From: Actinomycetes bacterium
GTDB lineage: Bacteria > Actinomycetota > Actinomycetes > Actinomycetales > Micrococcaceae
DNA: 15,741 bases
Assembly: GCA_023426375.1 (NCBI GenBank)
Contig: JAFAAV010000140.1
Coordinates: 1 to 15,741 of the forward strand
Reading direction: 5' to 3'
Shown here piece by piece: positions 14,545 to 15,741 of this stretch. A program made the position numbers and the translations under genes. Numbering within the stretch: position 1 is the first letter of the stretch; each line of letters begins with the position of its first letter. Under the pieces are notes generated by a model that was given only the letters and a program-made list of their open reading frames with translations, made no database searches and was not told the origin of the DNA.

Positions 14545-15651
14545 TCAGCGGGCGTTGTCGAGGGCCGTGCGGACCGTCTCCAGCAACTCGTCCCAGGACT
14601 TGTCGAACTTCTCCAGGCCCTCGGATTCGAGTTGCTCGACCACGTCCTGGTAGGAGATGCCCTGTTCAGCGATCGCGTCCAGGATCTCGTTGGACTCCTG
14701 GTACGTGCCGGTGATGGTGTCGCCGGTGATCTCACCGTGGTCGTGGGTGGCGTCCAGGGTCTTCTCCGGCATGGTGTTGACCGTGTGGGGTGCCACGAGC
14801 TCGGTCACGTACAGCGTGTCCGGCAACGAGGGGTCCTTGACGCCGGTGGAGGCCCACAGCGGACGCTGGGCGTTCGCGCCGGCGGATTCGAGGCGCTTCC
14901 AGCGCTCCGTGGAGAACTGCTCTTCGTAGATCTGGTAGGCCAGACGGGCGTTGGCCAGTCCGGCCTTGCCCTTGAGCGCCTTGGCCTCGTCGGTGCCGAC
15001 GGCGTCCAGTCGCTTGTCGATTTCGGAGTCCACGCGGGAAACGAAGAAGGACGCCACGGAGTGAATGGTGGACAGATCCTTACCGTTCTCCAGTGCCTGT
15101 TCGAGACCGAGCATGAACGCGTTGATCACTGCGCGGTAGCGCTCGAGCGAGAAGATCAAGGTCACGTTGACCGAGATGCCCTCCGCGATGGTCGCGGTGA
15201 TCGACGGCAAGCCCGCTTCCGTGGCCGGAATCTTGATGAGCGCGTTGGGGCGGTCAATGGTCTGAGACAGACGCTGCGCCATGGCGGCGGTGGCATCTGC
15301 GTCCTGGGCGAGGCGGGGGTCCACCTCGATGGACACACGGCCGTCCACGCCCTGGGTGGCCTCGGCGATCGGGGCAAAGACGTCGCACGCGTCGCGAACG
15401 TCGTCCGTGGTGATCGTGAAAACGGCCTCGTCCACGTCCGCGCCGGACTGGGCGAGCTCGGAAACCTGCTCCGCGTAGGACTCACCGTTGGCGAGTGCTG
15501 CAGCGAAGATCGTGGGGTTGGTGGTGACACCCACAACGTTCTTGGTGTCGATCAATTCCTGCAGGTTGCCGCTGGTCAGACGCTGGCGGGACAGGTCATC
15601 GAGCCAGATGGAAACGCCTGCGTCGGACAACTTCTTGGTGGGAGTGCTCAC
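14545..15651 (-). CDS. tal: Transaldolase
   Basis: Transaldolase moves a dihydroxyacetone unit between sedoheptulose 7-phosphate and glyceraldehyde 3-phosphate in the non-oxidative pentose-phosphate pathway. The 368-aa protein shows GVTTNPTIFAAA (41-52), SIEVDPRLA (107-115), the Schiff-base lysine K140 in ALIKIPATEAG, ISVNVTLIFSLERY, SVASFFVSRVDSEIDKR and AQRPLWASTG. Length and motifs fit the actinobacterial form. GTG at 15651 has AGGAAG (top strand 15657-15662) 5 bases upstream. It is the first visible gene of the - strand operon. In Streptomyces-type synteny a transketolase gene lies on this side, but the window ends in low-quality sequence before it could appear. Confidence 0.96.
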   Translation of the reverse strand: MSTPTKKLSDAGVSIWLDDLSRQRLTSGNLQELIDTKNVVGVTTNPTIFAAALANGESYAEQVSELAQSGADVDEAVFTITTDDVRDACDVFAPIAEATQGVDGRVSIEVDPRLAQDADATAAMAQRLSQTIDRPNALIKIPATEAGLPSITATIAEGISVNVTLIFSLERYRAVINAFMLGLEQALENGKDLSTIHSVASFFVSRVDSEIDKRLDAVGTDEAKALKGKAGLANARLAYQIYEEQFSTERWKRLESAGANAQRPLWASTGVKDPSLPDTLYVTELVAPHTVNTMPEKTLDATHDHGEITGDTITGTYQESNEILDAIAEQGISYQDVVEQLESEGLEKFDKSWDELLETVRTALDNAR

Positions 15652-15693
15652 TGTGACTTCCTAACTCATTGCTGGAAATTCTTGGGGTGCCGT

Positions 15694-15741
15694 GGGGGGG
15701 GGCCCCCCGGGGGCCCCCCCCCCCCGGGGGGGAAAAAACCC
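15694..15741. other. Homopolymer-run contig end, probable artefact
   Basis: The last 48 bases are runs only: 9 G, 6 C, 5 G, 12 C, 7 G, 6 A, 3 C. No natural element I know has this form and it lies exactly at the end of the sequence. It is best read as low-quality read ends kept by the assembler. The promoter of the - strand operon, if it lies just upstream of tal, cannot be judged here. Confidence 0.85.

Noticed and set aside
15694..15741. G/C-rich palindromic element or telomere-like end
   Set aside because: Pure homopolymer runs at the exact end of the sequence fit an assembly artefact better than a biological terminus.

Overview
The window is high-GC DNA from an actinobacterium, most likely a member of the Micrococcales and perhaps Micrococcaceae-like. 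The evidence is the presence of whiA and opcA, the actinobacterial forms of RapZ, SecG and Pgi, and a gene order that matches the uvrC-rapZ-yvcK-whiA-gap-pgk-tpiA-secG and tal-zwf-opcA-pgl neighbourhoods known from Streptomyces and relatives. Genus is not resolved. The right end (about 15694-15741) is homopolymer runs of G, C and A and looks like a contig-end artefact.

Layout. Positions 1-42 may hold the last codons of an upstream gene. On the + strand, 35-5233 carries uvrC (nucleotide excision repair), rapZ and yvcK (nucleotide- and sugar-nucleotide-binding regulators) and whiA (developmental/cell-division regulator), closely spaced. After a 250-bp leader with two inverted repeats comes the lower-glycolysis set gap, pgk, tpiA, followed by secG (8786-9040, preprotein translocase subunit). 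Intrinsic terminator hairpins follow gap, pgk and secG, so this set is probably transcribed with graded read-through.

Positions 9041-9521 contain no gene. They hold the secG terminator, a degenerate direct-repeat trio at 9142-9231, and two long bulged inverted repeats at 9297-9443, possibly a structured RNA or a bidirectional terminator region.

On the - strand, read from right to left, are tal, pgi, zwf, opcA and pgl: a pentose-phosphate pathway operon that converges on the glycolytic genes. zwf/opcA and opcA/pgl overlap by the same 4-base GTGA, so translation of the three is probably coupled.

Together the genes cover glucose-6-phosphate isomerisation, the oxidative pentose-phosphate entry, transaldolase, and the triose part of glycolysis, next to regulators linked elsewhere to carbon and cell-wall metabolism. 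All thirteen complete genes are recognisable housekeeping genes. I see no mobile element, CRISPR array, tRNA, rRNA, defence system or biosynthetic novelty. The parts least explained by known genes are the secG-pgl intergenic region and the gap leader.
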